Source: Erysipelotrichia bacterium (lineage in GTDB: Bacteria; Bacillota_I; Bacilli_A; Erysipelotrichales; Erysipelotrichaceae). Taken from it: a stretch of DNA of 64,000 nucleotides. The stretch lies in the NCBI GenBank assembly GCA_012520255.1, contig JAAYOQ010000017.1:109914-173913 (forward strand), read 5' to 3'. Below, piece after piece: positions 34,793-44,606 of this stretch. The translations under genes were made by a program, and so were the position numbers. Within the stretch, counting starts at the first letter, position 1. Every line of letters begins with the position of its first letter. The notes under the pieces were generated by a model that was not told where the DNA came from, ran no database searches, and worked only from the letters and a program-made list of their open reading frames with translations.

Positions 34793-36178
34793 ATGTCTAA
34801 ATATACATTTGAACAGATTGTTAATCACTTGAGAACTTCAGGCTTTGTTTTTCAAGGCTCTGAAATATATGGTGGATTATCAAACACTTGGGATTATGGT
34901 CCTTTAGGTCAAAATTTAAAGAAAAATATTAAAAATGCCTGGTGGAAAAAGTTTATTCAGGAAGATATCAATAATGAAGGTATTCAGTCAGCTATTTTAA
35001 TGAATCCTGAAGTTTGGGTTGCTACAGGACATGTAGCCAATTTTTCTGACCCTCTAATTGACTGTAAAAAGTGTAAAACCAGATATCGAGCGGACCAGTT
35101 AATCGAAAATCAAGCTAAAGAAAATGTTGCTGTTGAATCAATGACTAATGAAGATATTGTTAATTATATAAATGATAATAAAATAAATTGTCCCAACTGC
35201 GGTCAGCTGGATTGGACAGATATCAGAAAATTTAACTTAATGTTTAAGACATTTCAGGGTGTTGTAGAGGATAGCCAAAGCACTATTTACTTACGTCCTG
35301 AAACAGCTCAAGGAATGTTTGTTAACTTCAGAAATGTCCAAAGGTCCATGAGAAAAAAATTACCATTTGGTATTGGTCAGATTGGTAAGGCCTTTAGAAA
35401 TGAAATTACACCAGGAAATTTTATCTTCAGAACCAGAGAGTTTGAACAAATGGAGTTAGAATTTTTCTGTGCTCCAGGTGAAGATGACAGCTGGTATGCA
35501 TATTGGAAACAATTTTGCCTAGATTGGTTAAAGGATTTAGGTATTAAAGAAGAAAATATGCGCTTTAGAGATCATACTTTAGAAGAGTTGGCTTTCTACT
35601 CTAAAGGAACCTGTGACATTGAGTATAAATTTCCCTTTGGCTGGGGTGAGGTATGGGGTATAGCTAACAGGACAGATTATGACTTAAAACAGCATATGGA
35701 ACATTCAAAAGCAGATTTAAGCTATTTTGACCCTTTTAAAAATGAAAAATTTGTTCCTTATTGTGTCGAACCATCAGTTGGTGTAGAAAGATTGTTTTTA
35801 GCCTTTGTCTGTGATGCATATGATGAAGAAAATATTGGGGTTGAAGAAAATAAAGATATCAGAACAGTAATGCATTTTCATCCGGCACTTGCTCCTGTCA
35901 AGGCAGCAGTTTTACCATTAAGTAAAAAATTGTCAAATCAGGCATTTGAAATTTACAAAAAGTTAGCTGAATCATTTGATGTGCAGTATGATGAGACCGG
36001 TTCAATAGGGAAGCGCTATAGAAGACAGGATGCTATTGGCACCCCTTTATGTATAACCATTGATTTTAATACTGAACCTGATGGAACTGTAACTGTTAGA
36101 GATCGAGATACAATGCAGCAGGAAGTCGTTAAAATAGAAGATTTAGAGAAATATATAGCGGAATATATCAAGTATTAG
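34793..36178 (+). CDS. glyQS: Glycine-tRNA ligase, single-chain
   Basis: A 461-residue class II synthetase of the homodimeric eukaryote/archaea-like type. Motifs seen are [13 protein letters not shown] (residues about 23-35), a CxxC pair (DCKKCKTRY and [10 protein letters not shown]), the class II motif 2 [11 protein letters not shown] (about 198), and motif 3 within [12 protein letters not shown] (about 323). It charges tRNA-Gly. AGAGGTAG precedes the ATG. It stands directly upstream of dnaG and rpoD, as in many Firmicutes. Confidence 0.95.
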   Translation: MSKYTFEQIVNHLRTSGFVFQGSEIYGGLSNTWDYGPLGQNLKKNIKNAWWKKFIQEDINNEGIQSAILMNPEVWVATGHVANFSDPLIDCKKCKTRYRADQLIENQAKENVAVESMTNEDIVNYINDNKINCPNCGQLDWTDIRKFNLMFKTFQGVVEDSQSTIYLRPETAQGMFVNFRNVQRSMRKKLPFGIGQIGKAFRNEITPGNFIFRTREFEQMELEFFCAPGEDDSWYAYWKQFCLDWLKDLGIKEENMRFRDHTLEELAFYSKGTCDIEYKFPFGWGEVWGIANRTDYDLKQHMEHSKADLSYFDPFKNEKFVPYCVEPSVGVERLFLAFVCDAYDEENIGVEENKDIRTVMHFHPALAPVKAAVLPLSKKLSNQAFEIYKKLAESFDVQYDETGSIGKRYRRQDAIGTPLCITIDFNTEPDGTVTVRDRDTMQQEVVKIEDLEKYIAEYIKY

Positions 36179-36186
36179 GAGTACAA

Positions 36187-37947
36187 ATGAGAATACCTGG
36201 TGAAGTAATTAAAGAAATAAAAAATAAAGCTCCAATACAGGATATAATTGGAAACTTTATTCAAGTCATGAAGAAAGGAAATAATTATGTCGCGTATTGT
36301 CCTTTTCATGATGATAATAATCCCTCATTAAGTATTTCCCCAGATAAACAGATTTTTAAGTGTTTTTCCTGTCCACCAGAAAATAAAAGTTCTGGAGATG
36401 TGTTTACATTTGTGATGAAATATAAACATCTCAGTTATATTGAAGCGGTTAAGTTAGTTGCTGAAATGATTGGCTATAACTATGATTTTGGTGATACAAA
36501 GGCAAACGTATTTGAAGAAACAATTACTCATAAACTGATAAGGGAAGCGGTAAATTTCTGTCAGTATGAACTTAATTCAACAGATGGCATTCAACATAAA
36601 GAATATTTAGAAAAAAGAAATATTGATACTAAGATGATTGAAAGATTTCAAATTGGATATAATCCAAAAGATGATAAATTATATTCATTTTTATCTAAAA
36701 AGGGTTATAAGGATAATGATATTATTGCTGCTAATCTGGCAAGACTTACTAAAAATGGTATTAGAGATGTTTTCTTTAATCGTATTATGATTCCAATTAG
36801 CGATATCAATGGCTATCCAATTGGTTTTACAGCTCGAAGTATTGATCCAAAAGTTGATATAAAATATATAAACTCAACAGATACCCCTATTTTTAAAAAA
36901 AGTAATGTAGTGTTTAATTTGCATCGAGCAAAAGATAAGATAAGAGAAAAAAAATTTGTAATTTTAGCTGAAGGTCCGATGGATGTGATTGCTTTTGATA
37001 AAATTGGTTTTCAAAATACAGTATGCTCAATGGGAACAAACACAACAAGAAATCAGCTTTTAACTATAAAAAAGTACACTAACAAGATATTGCTGGCCTT
37101 TGATGGTGATAATGCTGGTCAGTCAGCAATATTAAAAACAGGTAAAGATTGTCTGCAGGAAGGTTTTGATGTCCTTGTTTTAAATAACGACACAGAATAT
37201 GATCCAGATGAAATAATTAATAAATTCGGGGTCGAACGTCTTACTGAGATGATTAAAAAACCAAAGACATGGATTGAGTTTGTTATTGAACATTACAAAT
37301 CAGATTATGATTTAGAAAACTATACAGCTCGAAGAGAATATGCTTTTAAGGTTATCGAGGAAATCAAAAAGGAAAAAAACGATTTTGATAAACAGAGTTA
37401 TATTAAAAGACTGGCTGAAATAACAAAATTCCCAGTTGCTCAATTGTCAACAGGCTTAATTACAAAGGAAGTTAGAAGTGAAAGAAAACAAATCATAAGG
37501 CCATCTTCAAGTTTAGATACCGGGATTGAGATTGCTCAGAAAATAATTTTAAAACAATTACTGTTTTCAGTTAAAAATATCACTATTTATAAAAATGAGT
37601 TGGGCTATTTACCTGACAGGCAACTTGATGATATTGCTAAATTGATAATAAATTTCTCTGATCAGAATAAATATATCAGGTTAGGTGAATTGCTGGCTGA
37701 GATTGAAGATAGTGAATTGATCAGTTTAATCTGTGAGATAGAATCTGATAATACTCACTGTGATAGTGAAAATGAACAGCTGTTAAGAGATTCAATCGGT
37801 AAAATTAAAGAATATGAAATAGAAGAAGAATTAAAAAAATTACAAGCGAGAGCAAAAAACTATACAGATGAAAAGATGAAATTGAAAGTTCTTGAAGAAA
37901 TGGTTGAACTGCAAAAACAACTTAATAAATTAATAAACGGGAGGTAG
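36187..37947 (+). CDS. dnaG: DNA primase
   Basis: A 586-residue primase. A CHC2-type zinc finger lies at residues 38-75 ([18 protein letters not shown], then [13 protein letters not shown]). The usual GCG-GD stretch after the second CxxC is replaced by a longer PPENKSSGD loop. The TOPRIM domain follows ([13 protein letters not shown], about residue 258; [11 protein letters not shown], about 302). The C-terminal region should contact DnaB. It synthesises RNA primers for replication. The rpoD gene begins 5 bp after it, giving the dnaG-rpoD macromolecular synthesis operon. Confidence 0.95.
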   Translation: MRIPGEVIKEIKNKAPIQDIIGNFIQVMKKGNNYVAYCPFHDDNNPSLSISPDKQIFKCFSCPPENKSSGDVFTFVMKYKHLSYIEAVKLVAEMIGYNYDFGDTKANVFEETITHKLIREAVNFCQYELNSTDGIQHKEYLEKRNIDTKMIERFQIGYNPKDDKLYSFLSKKGYKDNDIIAANLARLTKNGIRDVFFNRIMIPISDINGYPIGFTARSIDPKVDIKYINSTDTPIFKKSNVVFNLHRAKDKIREKKFVILAEGPMDVIAFDKIGFQNTVCSMGTNTTRNQLLTIKKYTNKILLAFDGDNAGQSAILKTGKDCLQEGFDVLVLNNDTEYDPDEIINKFGVERLTEMIKKPKTWIEFVIEHYKSDYDLENYTARREYAFKVIEEIKKEKNDFDKQSYIKRLAEITKFPVAQLSTGLITKEVRSERKQIIRPSSSLDTGIEIAQKIILKQLLFSVKNITIYKNELGYLPDRQLDDIAKLIINFSDQNKYIRLGELLAEIEDSELISLICEIESDNTHCDSENEQLLRDSIGKIKEYEIEEELKKLQARAKNYTDEKMKLKVLEEMVELQKQLNKLINGR

Positions 37948-37951
37948 TTTA

Positions 37952-39091
37952 ATGACAAATAAAAAAGATTTAGAAACAATTAAAAAAGAATTGTTAAAAA
38001 AGACCGAAAATGAAGAAGAAATTACACAAGATGAAGTATTAAAAGAAATTGAACATCTAAAACTGACAGAAGATGAAATTGATGACTTTTTGCAGTGGAC
38101 CAGAGATAATGGAGTAATCTTAGATGAAGAGTTGGATGATGATATTATCTTGTCAGATGATGATGAACTGGATGACAACCTTGATATCGATGATGAAGAT
38201 GAAGATGAAGAGAAAGAGTTATATCGTGTCTATGCTGATATTTCGTCAATTAAAACTAATGATCCTGTTAAAATGTATTTAAAAGAAATCGGTGTAGTTC
38301 CACTTTTAAAAGCTCATGAAGAAAGAGAGATTGCTGCCAGAATCAGGGAAGGTGACGAAACTGCTAAAGATGAGCTTATTACTGCTAACTTACGTCTTGT
38401 TGTCGCAATTGCTAAAAAATATGTTGGCAGAGGATTATTGTTTTTAGATCTGATTCAGGAGGGAAATTTAGGTTTGGTAAAAGCGGTTGAAAAATTTGAC
38501 CATACTAAAGGATTTAAATTTTCTACCTATGCTACATGGTGGATAAGACAAGCAATAACCAGAGCTATTGCCGACCAGGCCAGAACTATAAGAATACCGG
38601 TTCATATGGTCGAAACAATTAATAAATTAACAAGAAACTCAAGACAGTTAGTTCAAGAATTAGGAAGAGAGCCAACTGCAGAAGAAATTGCAGAAAAAAT
38701 GGGCAACAATATGACTGCTGATAGAGTAAGAGAAATTCAAAGAATTGCTTTAGAGCCAGTTTCTTTAGAATCACCAATCGGTGAAGAAGATGATTCTCAT
38801 TTAGGTGACTTCATTGAAGATAAACAAGCTATTTCACCAGAGGAATATGCTAGTAGAGAATTGCTGAAAGATGAAATTAATGCTGTTTTATCTACACTTA
38901 CGGATAGAGAAAAGAAAGTTTTAGAATTAAGATTTGGTTTGATTGACGGTAAAACAAGAACACTTGAAGAAGTAGGCAGAGAATTTAATGTCACCAGAGA
39001 AAGAATTAGACAGATTGAAGCTAAAGCTATCAGAAAGCTCAGGTCACGTTCAAAAAGCAATCGTTTAAAAGATTTCGTTGATAAAATATAA
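37952..39091 (+). CDS. rpoD: Primary sigma factor RpoD/SigA
   Basis: A 379-residue group 1 sigma factor. An acidic N-terminal region 1.1 (runs of Asp and Glu at residues about 50-85) is followed by region 1.2 ([16 protein letters not shown]), region 2 ([20 protein letters not shown], then [14 protein letters not shown]), region 3 and region 4 ([19 protein letters not shown]). The tandem Trp in region 2.3 is intact. GGGAGG precedes the ATG. A terminator separates it from a second sigma factor. Confidence 0.96.
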   Translation: MTNKKDLETIKKELLKKTENEEEITQDEVLKEIEHLKLTEDEIDDFLQWTRDNGVILDEELDDDIILSDDDELDDNLDIDDEDEDEEKELYRVYADISSIKTNDPVKMYLKEIGVVPLLKAHEEREIAARIREGDETAKDELITANLRLVVAIAKKYVGRGLLFLDLIQEGNLGLVKAVEKFDHTKGFKFSTYATWWIRQAITRAIADQARTIRIPVHMVETINKLTRNSRQLVQELGREPTAEEIAEKMGNNMTADRVREIQRIALEPVSLESPIGEEDDSHLGDFIEDKQAISPEEYASRELLKDEINAVLSTLTDREKKVLELRFGLIDGKTRTLEEVGREFNVTRERIRQIEAKAIRKLRSRSKSNRLKDFVDKI

Positions 39092-39109
39092 GATAATAAT
39101 TATAGAAAA

Positions 39110-39141
39110 GAAGTATATTGAAGTAATTCAGTATACTTTTC
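39110..39141 (+). terminator. Terminator after rpoD
   Basis: AAGTATA (39111-39117) pairs with TATACTT (39132-39138), with an inner TGAA/TTCA pairing and TTTT after it. Confidence 0.75.
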
Positions 39142-39142
39142 A

Positions 39143-39151
39143 TGTTAAAAT
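39143..39151 (+). promoter_or_regulatory. Extended -10 abutting the second sigma gene
   Basis: TGT-TAAAAT (-10 at 39146-39151) leaves only 6 bp before the ATG at 39158. The start codon therefore coincides with the expected transcription start. No well-spaced -35 is present. Confidence 0.5.
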
Positions 39152-39157
39152 ATCATT

Positions 39158-40027
39158 ATGAGTAATTTAAAAAAGCAATCTTTAAAAAATACAGTTTCAG
39201 ATGATTGTCAAAATATCAACAATGATGATTATTTTCTGCTGGCAAAAGATAATTATTTCAACTGTAAATTCTTTAGCGATGTCATTAGTTTAAATAAAGA
39301 TGAGGAATGTGATTTATTTAAAAAATTAAAGAAGGGTGATAAAACTGTGGTTGAAAAAATAGTTTTTCATAATCTTAAATATGTATATTATATTGCCAGA
39401 AGTTATACTAATGACCCATATCTATTAGAGGAGTTATTTCAGCAGGGGAGTTATGGATTAATGAAAGCTTTAAAAACTTTTGATTATCAAAAAGGTTTTA
39501 GATTTTCTACCTATGCTTCTTATAGCATCAGAAAATATATTATTGACTTTTTTAAAAATTATAATTTAATCAGAATATCAAGAGATGATTATCGGGAACT
39601 TAATAAATTAAATGAAAAAATTTCAATGCTTGAAAAAAAATATCAGAGAACTGTCACTGATCAAGAAATTTCAGAATATACAGGTTATTCAGTTGATAAA
39701 ATAAGAGAAATAAAAAGAAGAGAGCTAACTTTTATTTCTCTTGAACAATATGGAAAAGATCAGGAAAGCTTCAATGTGTTAGATTACTATTTTGACAGAA
39801 AAAACAAATCCATTCATATTGATATGGCTGGTGATATCATAAAACAGTTAAAAGATGAAAAAAATCAATTCATTTTAACAAAATATTTGGGTCTGGAAGA
39901 TGGTATAGAGTATACTTTCGAGGAGATTGGAAATATTTTAGGAATTACAAAACAAGCTGTAAAAAAGAGATATGATAAGTCAATCAAAGAAATAAGAAGG
40001 ATATTGAAAGAAGATTATGATAAGTAA
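39158..40027 (+). CDS. Second RpoD-like sigma factor, divergent
   Basis: A 289-residue sigma-70 family protein with regions 1.2/2 (LEELFQQGSYGLMKALKTFD, then FRFSTYASYSIRKYIIDFF), region 3 (TDQEISEYTGYSVDKIREI) and region 4 (FEEIGNILGITKQAVKKRYD). There is no region 1.1. Where RpoD has the promoter-melting TWWIRQA, this protein has SYSIRKY, so both tryptophans are lost. Altered promoter choice is inferred. It lies directly after rpoD behind a terminator. There is no ribosome site, and a -10 ends 6 bp before the ATG. Its 3' end overlaps trmK by 11 bp. It could be an alternative stress or developmental sigma. Confidence 0.85.
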   Translation: MSNLKKQSLKNTVSDDCQNINNDDYFLLAKDNYFNCKFFSDVISLNKDEECDLFKKLKKGDKTVVEKIVFHNLKYVYYIARSYTNDPYLLEELFQQGSYGLMKALKTFDYQKGFRFSTYASYSIRKYIIDFFKNYNLIRISRDDYRELNKLNEKISMLEKKYQRTVTDQEISEYTGYSVDKIREIKRRELTFISLEQYGKDQESFNVLDYYFDRKNKSIHIDMAGDIIKQLKDEKNQFILTKYLGLEDGIEYTFEEIGNILGITKQAVKKRYDKSIKEIRRILKEDYDK

Positions 40028-40667
40028 TAGAATTAAAGAAATAGCTAAATTAATTGATAATACAAGTTCATTTACTGATATAGGTTGTGATCATGGTTAT
40101 TTAGCTTTGGAAGCTAGAAAAAATGGTAATGAAAATCTGATTATCTGTTCGGATAATAAAATTGGACCTTTAAACAATGCTGAATCCAATCTGAAAAATT
40201 ATGATAATATTCTCTTTGTTTTATCTGAAGGGGCAAAAGAAATAGATGTTCAAACTGATATTGCTGTTTTGGCTGGTATGGGATATTCCACAGCTAAAAA
40301 CATAATAACAGAATCATTAGATTTTTTTAGAAAATGTAAAAAAATAATCATTCAGGTCAATCAAGATGTTTCATCTTTAAGAAAGTGGCTGATGGAAAAT
40401 GGATTTAAGATTATTGATGAAAAGATTGTTTTCGAATATAAATATTACCAGATACTTGTTGTAGAAAATGGCGAAATGAAATTAACTGAAGAGCAGATAC
40501 TTTTTGGTCCATATTTATTAAAAGAAAAGTCAAAAACATTTAGAAATTACTATCATAGCCAGATTAAGAAAATAAAAAGAATAATTAAAAAGATTGATGT
40601 TAACCACCCGGATAGATTTAAATTTGAAGAACAATTATTCAGGATTAAAAAAATGCTCGAAGATTAG
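40017..40667 (+). CDS. trmK: tRNA (adenine-22-N1)-methyltransferase
   Basis: A 216-residue SAM methyltransferase. The N-terminus RIKEIAKLIDNTSSFTDIGC and then DHGYLALEA form the TrmK/YqfN signature, with VLAGMGYSTAKNII near residue 84. It makes m1A22 in tRNA. It is usually found after rpoD in Bacilli; here the second sigma factor is inserted between them. The start overlaps the sigma gene by 11 bp. Confidence 0.92.
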   Translation: MISNRIKEIAKLIDNTSSFTDIGCDHGYLALEARKNGNENLIICSDNKIGPLNNAESNLKNYDNILFVLSEGAKEIDVQTDIAVLAGMGYSTAKNIITESLDFFRKCKKIIIQVNQDVSSLRKWLMENGFKIIDEKIVFEYKYYQILVVENGEMKLTEEQILFGPYLLKEKSKTFRNYYHSQIKKIKRIIKKIDVNHPDRFKFEEQLFRIKKMLED

Positions 40668-40686
40668 ATTCTTTGAGCATTTTTAA
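40648..40686. terminator. Bidirectional terminator across two convergent stop codons
   Basis: AAAATGCTC pairs with GAGCATTTT around a 15-nt loop that contains the ends of trmK and rnhC. A- and T-runs on both sides serve both strands. Confidence 0.75.
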
Positions 40687-41506
40687 AGTTTAATTTGGCT
40701 ACTTTTTTTAGTTCGTTAAGACCATACCTGTTAACAAATTCTTTAGTAAAATCATCAACTATAGTTCCGGCACCTTTTGGAAACAACATCTGATATTTGT
40801 CAGATAACTCGTTCATTTTAGTTAAAAAGGCATATCTGGATATTATTGCTGCAATTGCTACTGACAGGTATTTAGTTTCTGCTTTTGTTTCAAAATGAAT
40901 GTTTTTGATAGTTTTTTCATTTTTTAGATATTGATAATATTTTTCTTCACCACAGAAATCATCAACAATTATAATTTCAGGCAGTTTTTTTATTTTCTTT
41001 CTAAGATTAATATAAGCCTGATTATGTAGTTTAGCTTTTATTTGATTTAAGTTATTATCTTCTATAACCTGATTATATTTTTCATTATCAAGAATTAATA
41101 AGGAATGTTTAACATTTCTGATAAGTTTTGGAGCAATTTTAAGAATGTATTCATCAGTTAACTTTTTTGAATCAGTTAAATTAAGACCACTTATTATTTG
41201 GTATGTTTTCTCATCAAGATAGCTTGCACAGACACAAACTGGTCCGAAAAAGTCACCTGTACCAACTTCATCACTACCTGCCTGAGGCAATAGAAGGCTT
41301 TCCAGGGGTCTAAACATCTCAAAATATCTTTTGGCTTCTTTGCCCTGAATGACAACTTTATCAGATTTATAAATGATGATAGAAAGATTTTTTCTAGAAA
41401 TTTTATAAAGCATGTAATCTGATGGTATGGAAAAATCTTCTTTGTTGAAGTAAGAAGTAATTTCCTGTATAGTTTTTTTATCAGCAGTGAAAGTATATGT
41501 CTTCAT
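40664..41506 (-). CDS. rnhC: Ribonuclease HIII
   Basis: A 280-residue RNase H of the Firmicute type HIII. An N-terminal TBP-like substrate-binding domain (residues 1-85) is followed by the catalytic domain with PQAGSDEVGTGDFFGPV (about residue 93), which carries the first Asp-Glu pair; further acidic residues lie near 126 and 210. It cuts RNA in RNA-DNA hybrids. Its 3' end overlaps trmK by 4 bp tail to tail. No ribosome site is present, and a near-consensus promoter ends 6 bp before the ATG, so the mRNA is probably leaderless. Confidence 0.93.
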   Translation of the reverse strand: MKTYTFTADKKTIQEITSYFNKEDFSIPSDYMLYKISRKNLSIIIYKSDKVVIQGKEAKRYFEMFRPLESLLLPQAGSDEVGTGDFFGPVCVCASYLDEKTYQIISGLNLTDSKKLTDEYILKIAPKLIRNVKHSLLILDNEKYNQVIEDNNLNQIKAKLHNQAYINLRKKIKKLPEIIIVDDFCGEEKYYQYLKNEKTIKNIHFETKAETKYLSVAIAAIISRYAFLTKMNELSDKYQMLFPKGAGTIVDDFTKEFVNRYGLNELKKVAKLNFKNAQRI

Positions 41507-41512
41507 GACAAT

Positions 41513-41541
41513 ATAATAATATGAAGAAGTTAATTTATCAA
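41513..41541 (-). promoter_or_regulatory. Near-consensus promoter directly before rnhC ATG
   Basis: On the minus strand TTGATA (41541-41536), a 17-bp spacer, and TATTAT (41518-41513) are followed by six bases and then the ATG at 41506. The predicted +1 is the A of the start codon. Confidence 0.65.
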
Positions 41542-41554
41542 ATTATTAGAAGTG

Positions 41555-41563
41555 TGATATAAT
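41555..41563 (+). promoter_or_regulatory. Extended -10 promoter for cvpA-mutS2-uvrC
   Basis: TGA-TATAAT (-10 at 41558-41563) lies 24 bp before the cvpA ATG, leaving room for AAGGAG as the ribosome site. Confidence 0.55.
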
Positions 41564-41587
41564 TTAAAAAAACAAGGAGAGATTTTT

Positions 41588-42301
41588 ATGACATTACCTA
41601 GTAACAGTGTATTATTTATAAATGTAGGTGTAATTTTATTTTTAGTTATATCTATAGTTCTTGGATACAAGAGAGGATTTTTATGGCAGGTGATAAAAAC
41701 AATCGGCATTTTAGCTGTGCTATTATTGAGCTGGATTTTAGCACCTGGTTTTGCAGATCTGATTAAGATATTTCCAAAGAAGTATGCTCCATTTCAGGAA
41801 ACTCCATTAGCGGATGTATTTTATGATAAGATTAATGTTCTTGTCTGGTTTGTAATTATTTTTATTATTGGTTTAATAGTTATTGCGATTATAAAACCGC
41901 TGTTTAAGGTAGTTTTAGAGTTTCCAATTATCAAGCAATTTAATAGTTTGCTGGGTGCTTTTTTTGCCTTAATACCAGCTTTTATTATTGTTATAATAAT
42001 GACCTTTTTGTTAAATACAGCTATTTTCACTAATGGAAAAGATATTGTCGATAATTCAGTTTTGAAATATACGGATACTGTTACTGAAAAAATTACAAGT
42101 ATACTATCGAAATCTTTTCAGGAGAATGTTGCAATTCAAAAAATGATTTCTGACCCTTTATCATTAGAGTTGGAAGATATTAAAAGTATAATCGAGTGGC
42201 TAGAAAAGTCTTCGATTTCAAGTGAAGACATTTATCAGTTTTTGATTAATTATGGAATTGATGTAGATAAATTAAATCAATTGATTAATCCAGGAGAATA
42301 A
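41588..42301 (+). CDS. CvpA family membrane protein
   Basis: A 237-residue membrane protein with four hydrophobic segments in the first 150 residues (the second, about 28-48, is followed by APGFADLIKIF) and a cytosolic acidic tail. It belongs to the CvpA/colicin V production family (YshB-like in Bacillus), which precedes mutS2 in many Firmicutes. Its biochemical role is not settled. AAGGAG lies 7 bp before the ATG, and mutS2 starts 1 bp after its stop. Confidence 0.85.
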   Translation: MTLPSNSVLFINVGVILFLVISIVLGYKRGFLWQVIKTIGILAVLLLSWILAPGFADLIKIFPKKYAPFQETPLADVFYDKINVLVWFVIIFIIGLIVIAIIKPLFKVVLEFPIIKQFNSLLGAFFALIPAFIIVIIMTFLLNTAIFTNGKDIVDNSVLKYTDTVTEKITSILSKSFQENVAIQKMISDPLSLELEDIKSIIEWLEKSSISSEDIYQFLINYGIDVDKLNQLINPGE

Positions 42302-42302
42302 G

Positions 42303-44603
42303 ATGGGCGAAAGATATGATGGTTTACAGTTTGATGAAGTAAAACAATTAATAACTAAATATACTTCTTTCTCTTTAGGCCATCAGATTATTGAGCAGTT
42401 ACAACCAAGCTTTAACAAATTGGTTGTTGAAAGAGAAAACGGAAGATTAAAACAAGCAACAGGCATGGTAGTTTCTTATGGTACTATGCCTTTTAGTGGT
42501 ATCTATGATGTAACACATGAAGTCTCTTTGGCATTGAAAGATGTTACCTTAAGCCCGTTGGATTTAATTAAGATAGCATCACAGGCTTATGGTATCAATC
42601 AAATAAAGAAGTACGTTTCTAATTGTGACTGTCAAAAAGAGTTGGTTAGGGAATTAACTGATTCTTTGACTGCTTTTGAAAAGACAGCTGCAACTATAAA
42701 CAAATGTATATCTTATTCTGGTGATATTTATGATAATGCTTCCAGTAATTTATCATCAATTAGAAGGAAAACCAAAAACTTGAAAAAAACAATTAATGAT
42801 AAGTTGACTGAATATATTAGCAAGAATCAATCAATGCTACAGGATAATATAATTGCCTATAGAAATGGTAGAAGTGTTATTTTAGTAAAAAATACATATA
42901 AAAATACAATTGATGGTTTACAGTACGGATCATCTTCATCAAAAGGGGCAACCTATATAGAACCTAATGCTTTTATAGGTTTAAATAATCAGTTGCTCCA
43001 ATTAATTGAAGATGAAAAACAGGAAATAGCTAAAATATTATTCGAACTATCACAATTGATAAAAAAAGATGGAGCCAGTTATTTGGCTAACGTTAATACT
43101 TTAGGTTTATTGGATGCTTTATTTGCTAAAGCTCAATGGGCCAAAGAAGTCGATGGTACAGTTGGTGAAATCTCTGAAACAGACCTTATTTTGATTAAAG
43201 CCAGACATCCTCTGATTGATTCAAATAAGGTGGTAGCTAATGATTATAGAATCATCAGCCCGGTTAAAACAATTTTAATTACCGGACCTAATACAGGTGG
43301 TAAAACAGTATCGCTAAAAGTAATTGGATTATTTTCAATAATGTTTTTATCAGCAATGCCTTTATTGGCTCAAGAAGCCAAAATCCCTATCTTTGATAAT
43401 GTTTTCTATGATATAGGTGATGGACAGTCAATCAATGCAGATTTATCAACTTTTTCATCGCATATAAGTAAAATTTCTGAAATATGCCAAAAAGCAACTA
43501 CCAGAAGTCTGGTTATCCTGGATGAGTTGGGTGGTTCAACTGATCCTAATGAAGGACAGGCTTTTGCCAGTGCGGTCTTGGAGTATTTTCGCAGAAAAAA
43601 TATTTATGTAGTAGCAACAACACATTTTTCAAAATTGAAGGCATATGCTAATCAGCATGAAAATATTATGCTTTCAGCTGTTGAATTTGATCATGATAAT
43701 TTAAAGCCGACATTCAGATATATTGAAAATTCAATTGGTTCTTCAAATGCAATTGAGACGGCAAAAAGATTTGGCATCAATGATGAAATAATTGATTTGG
43801 CTTATGCTTTTAAAGCACAACAATCAAATGTAGATGATATGTTGATTGAAAAACTTCAAAAGCAATTAGAAGAGGTAAGACAAAAACAAAATCTATTAAG
43901 TAATAAAGAACAATTATTAAGACAAATGTTTCAAAAATTAGAAGCAGAAAAAGAAAAACTGAATAATGAAAAAAATCAAATTATTGAGCATGCGAAAGAA
44001 GAGGCTGTAGATATTGTTAATTTTGCCAAACAAAAATCTGAAGAAATAATCGAAGAATTAAAACAACAAAAAAATTACCAGATTAATGAGGTAGCTAAAT
44101 TAAAACATCAGTTGAGTCAGATTATAGAAGAAGAAACAGAAGAAGATACTATTGATGAAGAAATTGAAGTTGGTGATTATGTCAAAGTTAAATTAACCAA
44201 TCAAAAGGGAAAGGTTATTTCAATTGATAGAAAGAATATTTTAATTGATTCATCAGGAATCAGAATAAGAACCGGCATTTCTTCGGTTGTTAAAACAGGA
44301 AAACCGATCCCCAAGAAAATTAAAGAAGTAAAAACCAGAGTTAAAGCATCAGGACAATTTTCGATTGAATTAAATCTGATCGGTATGCGTGTTGATGATG
44401 CGATAGATAAGATGGATAAATATTTAGATGAAGCGATATTGAAAAATGTTCCTTTTGTAAGGATAATTCATGGTTATGGAACTGGAGCCTTGCGCAATGC
44501 TATCTGGGAGAGGTTAAAGAAATATAAATTTGTAAAACGCTTTGAGCATGGCAGTGCAACAGATGGCTCAAGTGGTGTTACAATAGTTTATTTCAAGGAG
44601 TAA
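42303..44603 (+). CDS. mutS2: Endonuclease MutS2
   Basis: A 766-residue MutS homologue. The core and clamp lie in the first 320 residues, Walker A is ITGPNTGGKTVSLK (about residue 330) and Walker B is LVILDELGGSTDPNEG (about 402). A long coiled coil rich in Lys, Glu and Gln spans about 515-615, and a C-terminal Smr nuclease domain has LNLIGMRVDDA and IHGYGTGALRNAI. MutS2 acts on recombination intermediates and stalled, collided ribosomes rather than in mismatch repair. GGAGAATAAG precedes the ATG. Confidence 0.95.
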   Translation: MGERYDGLQFDEVKQLITKYTSFSLGHQIIEQLQPSFNKLVVERENGRLKQATGMVVSYGTMPFSGIYDVTHEVSLALKDVTLSPLDLIKIASQAYGINQIKKYVSNCDCQKELVRELTDSLTAFEKTAATINKCISYSGDIYDNASSNLSSIRRKTKNLKKTINDKLTEYISKNQSMLQDNIIAYRNGRSVILVKNTYKNTIDGLQYGSSSSKGATYIEPNAFIGLNNQLLQLIEDEKQEIAKILFELSQLIKKDGASYLANVNTLGLLDALFAKAQWAKEVDGTVGEISETDLILIKARHPLIDSNKVVANDYRIISPVKTILITGPNTGGKTVSLKVIGLFSIMFLSAMPLLAQEAKIPIFDNVFYDIGDGQSINADLSTFSSHISKISEICQKATTRSLVILDELGGSTDPNEGQAFASAVLEYFRRKNIYVVATTHFSKLKAYANQHENIMLSAVEFDHDNLKPTFRYIENSIGSSNAIETAKRFGINDEIIDLAYAFKAQQSNVDDMLIEKLQKQLEEVRQKQNLLSNKEQLLRQMFQKLEAEKEKLNNEKNQIIEHAKEEAVDIVNFAKQKSEEIIEELKQQKNYQINEVAKLKHQLSQIIEEETEEDTIDEEIEVGDYVKVKLTNQKGKVISIDRKNILIDSSGIRIRTGISSVVKTGKPIPKKIKEVKTRVKASGQFSIELNLIGMRVDDAIDKMDKYLDEAILKNVPFVRIIHGYGTGALRNAIWERLKKYKFVKRFEHGSATDGSSGVTIVYFKE

Positions 44604-44606
44604 TTT

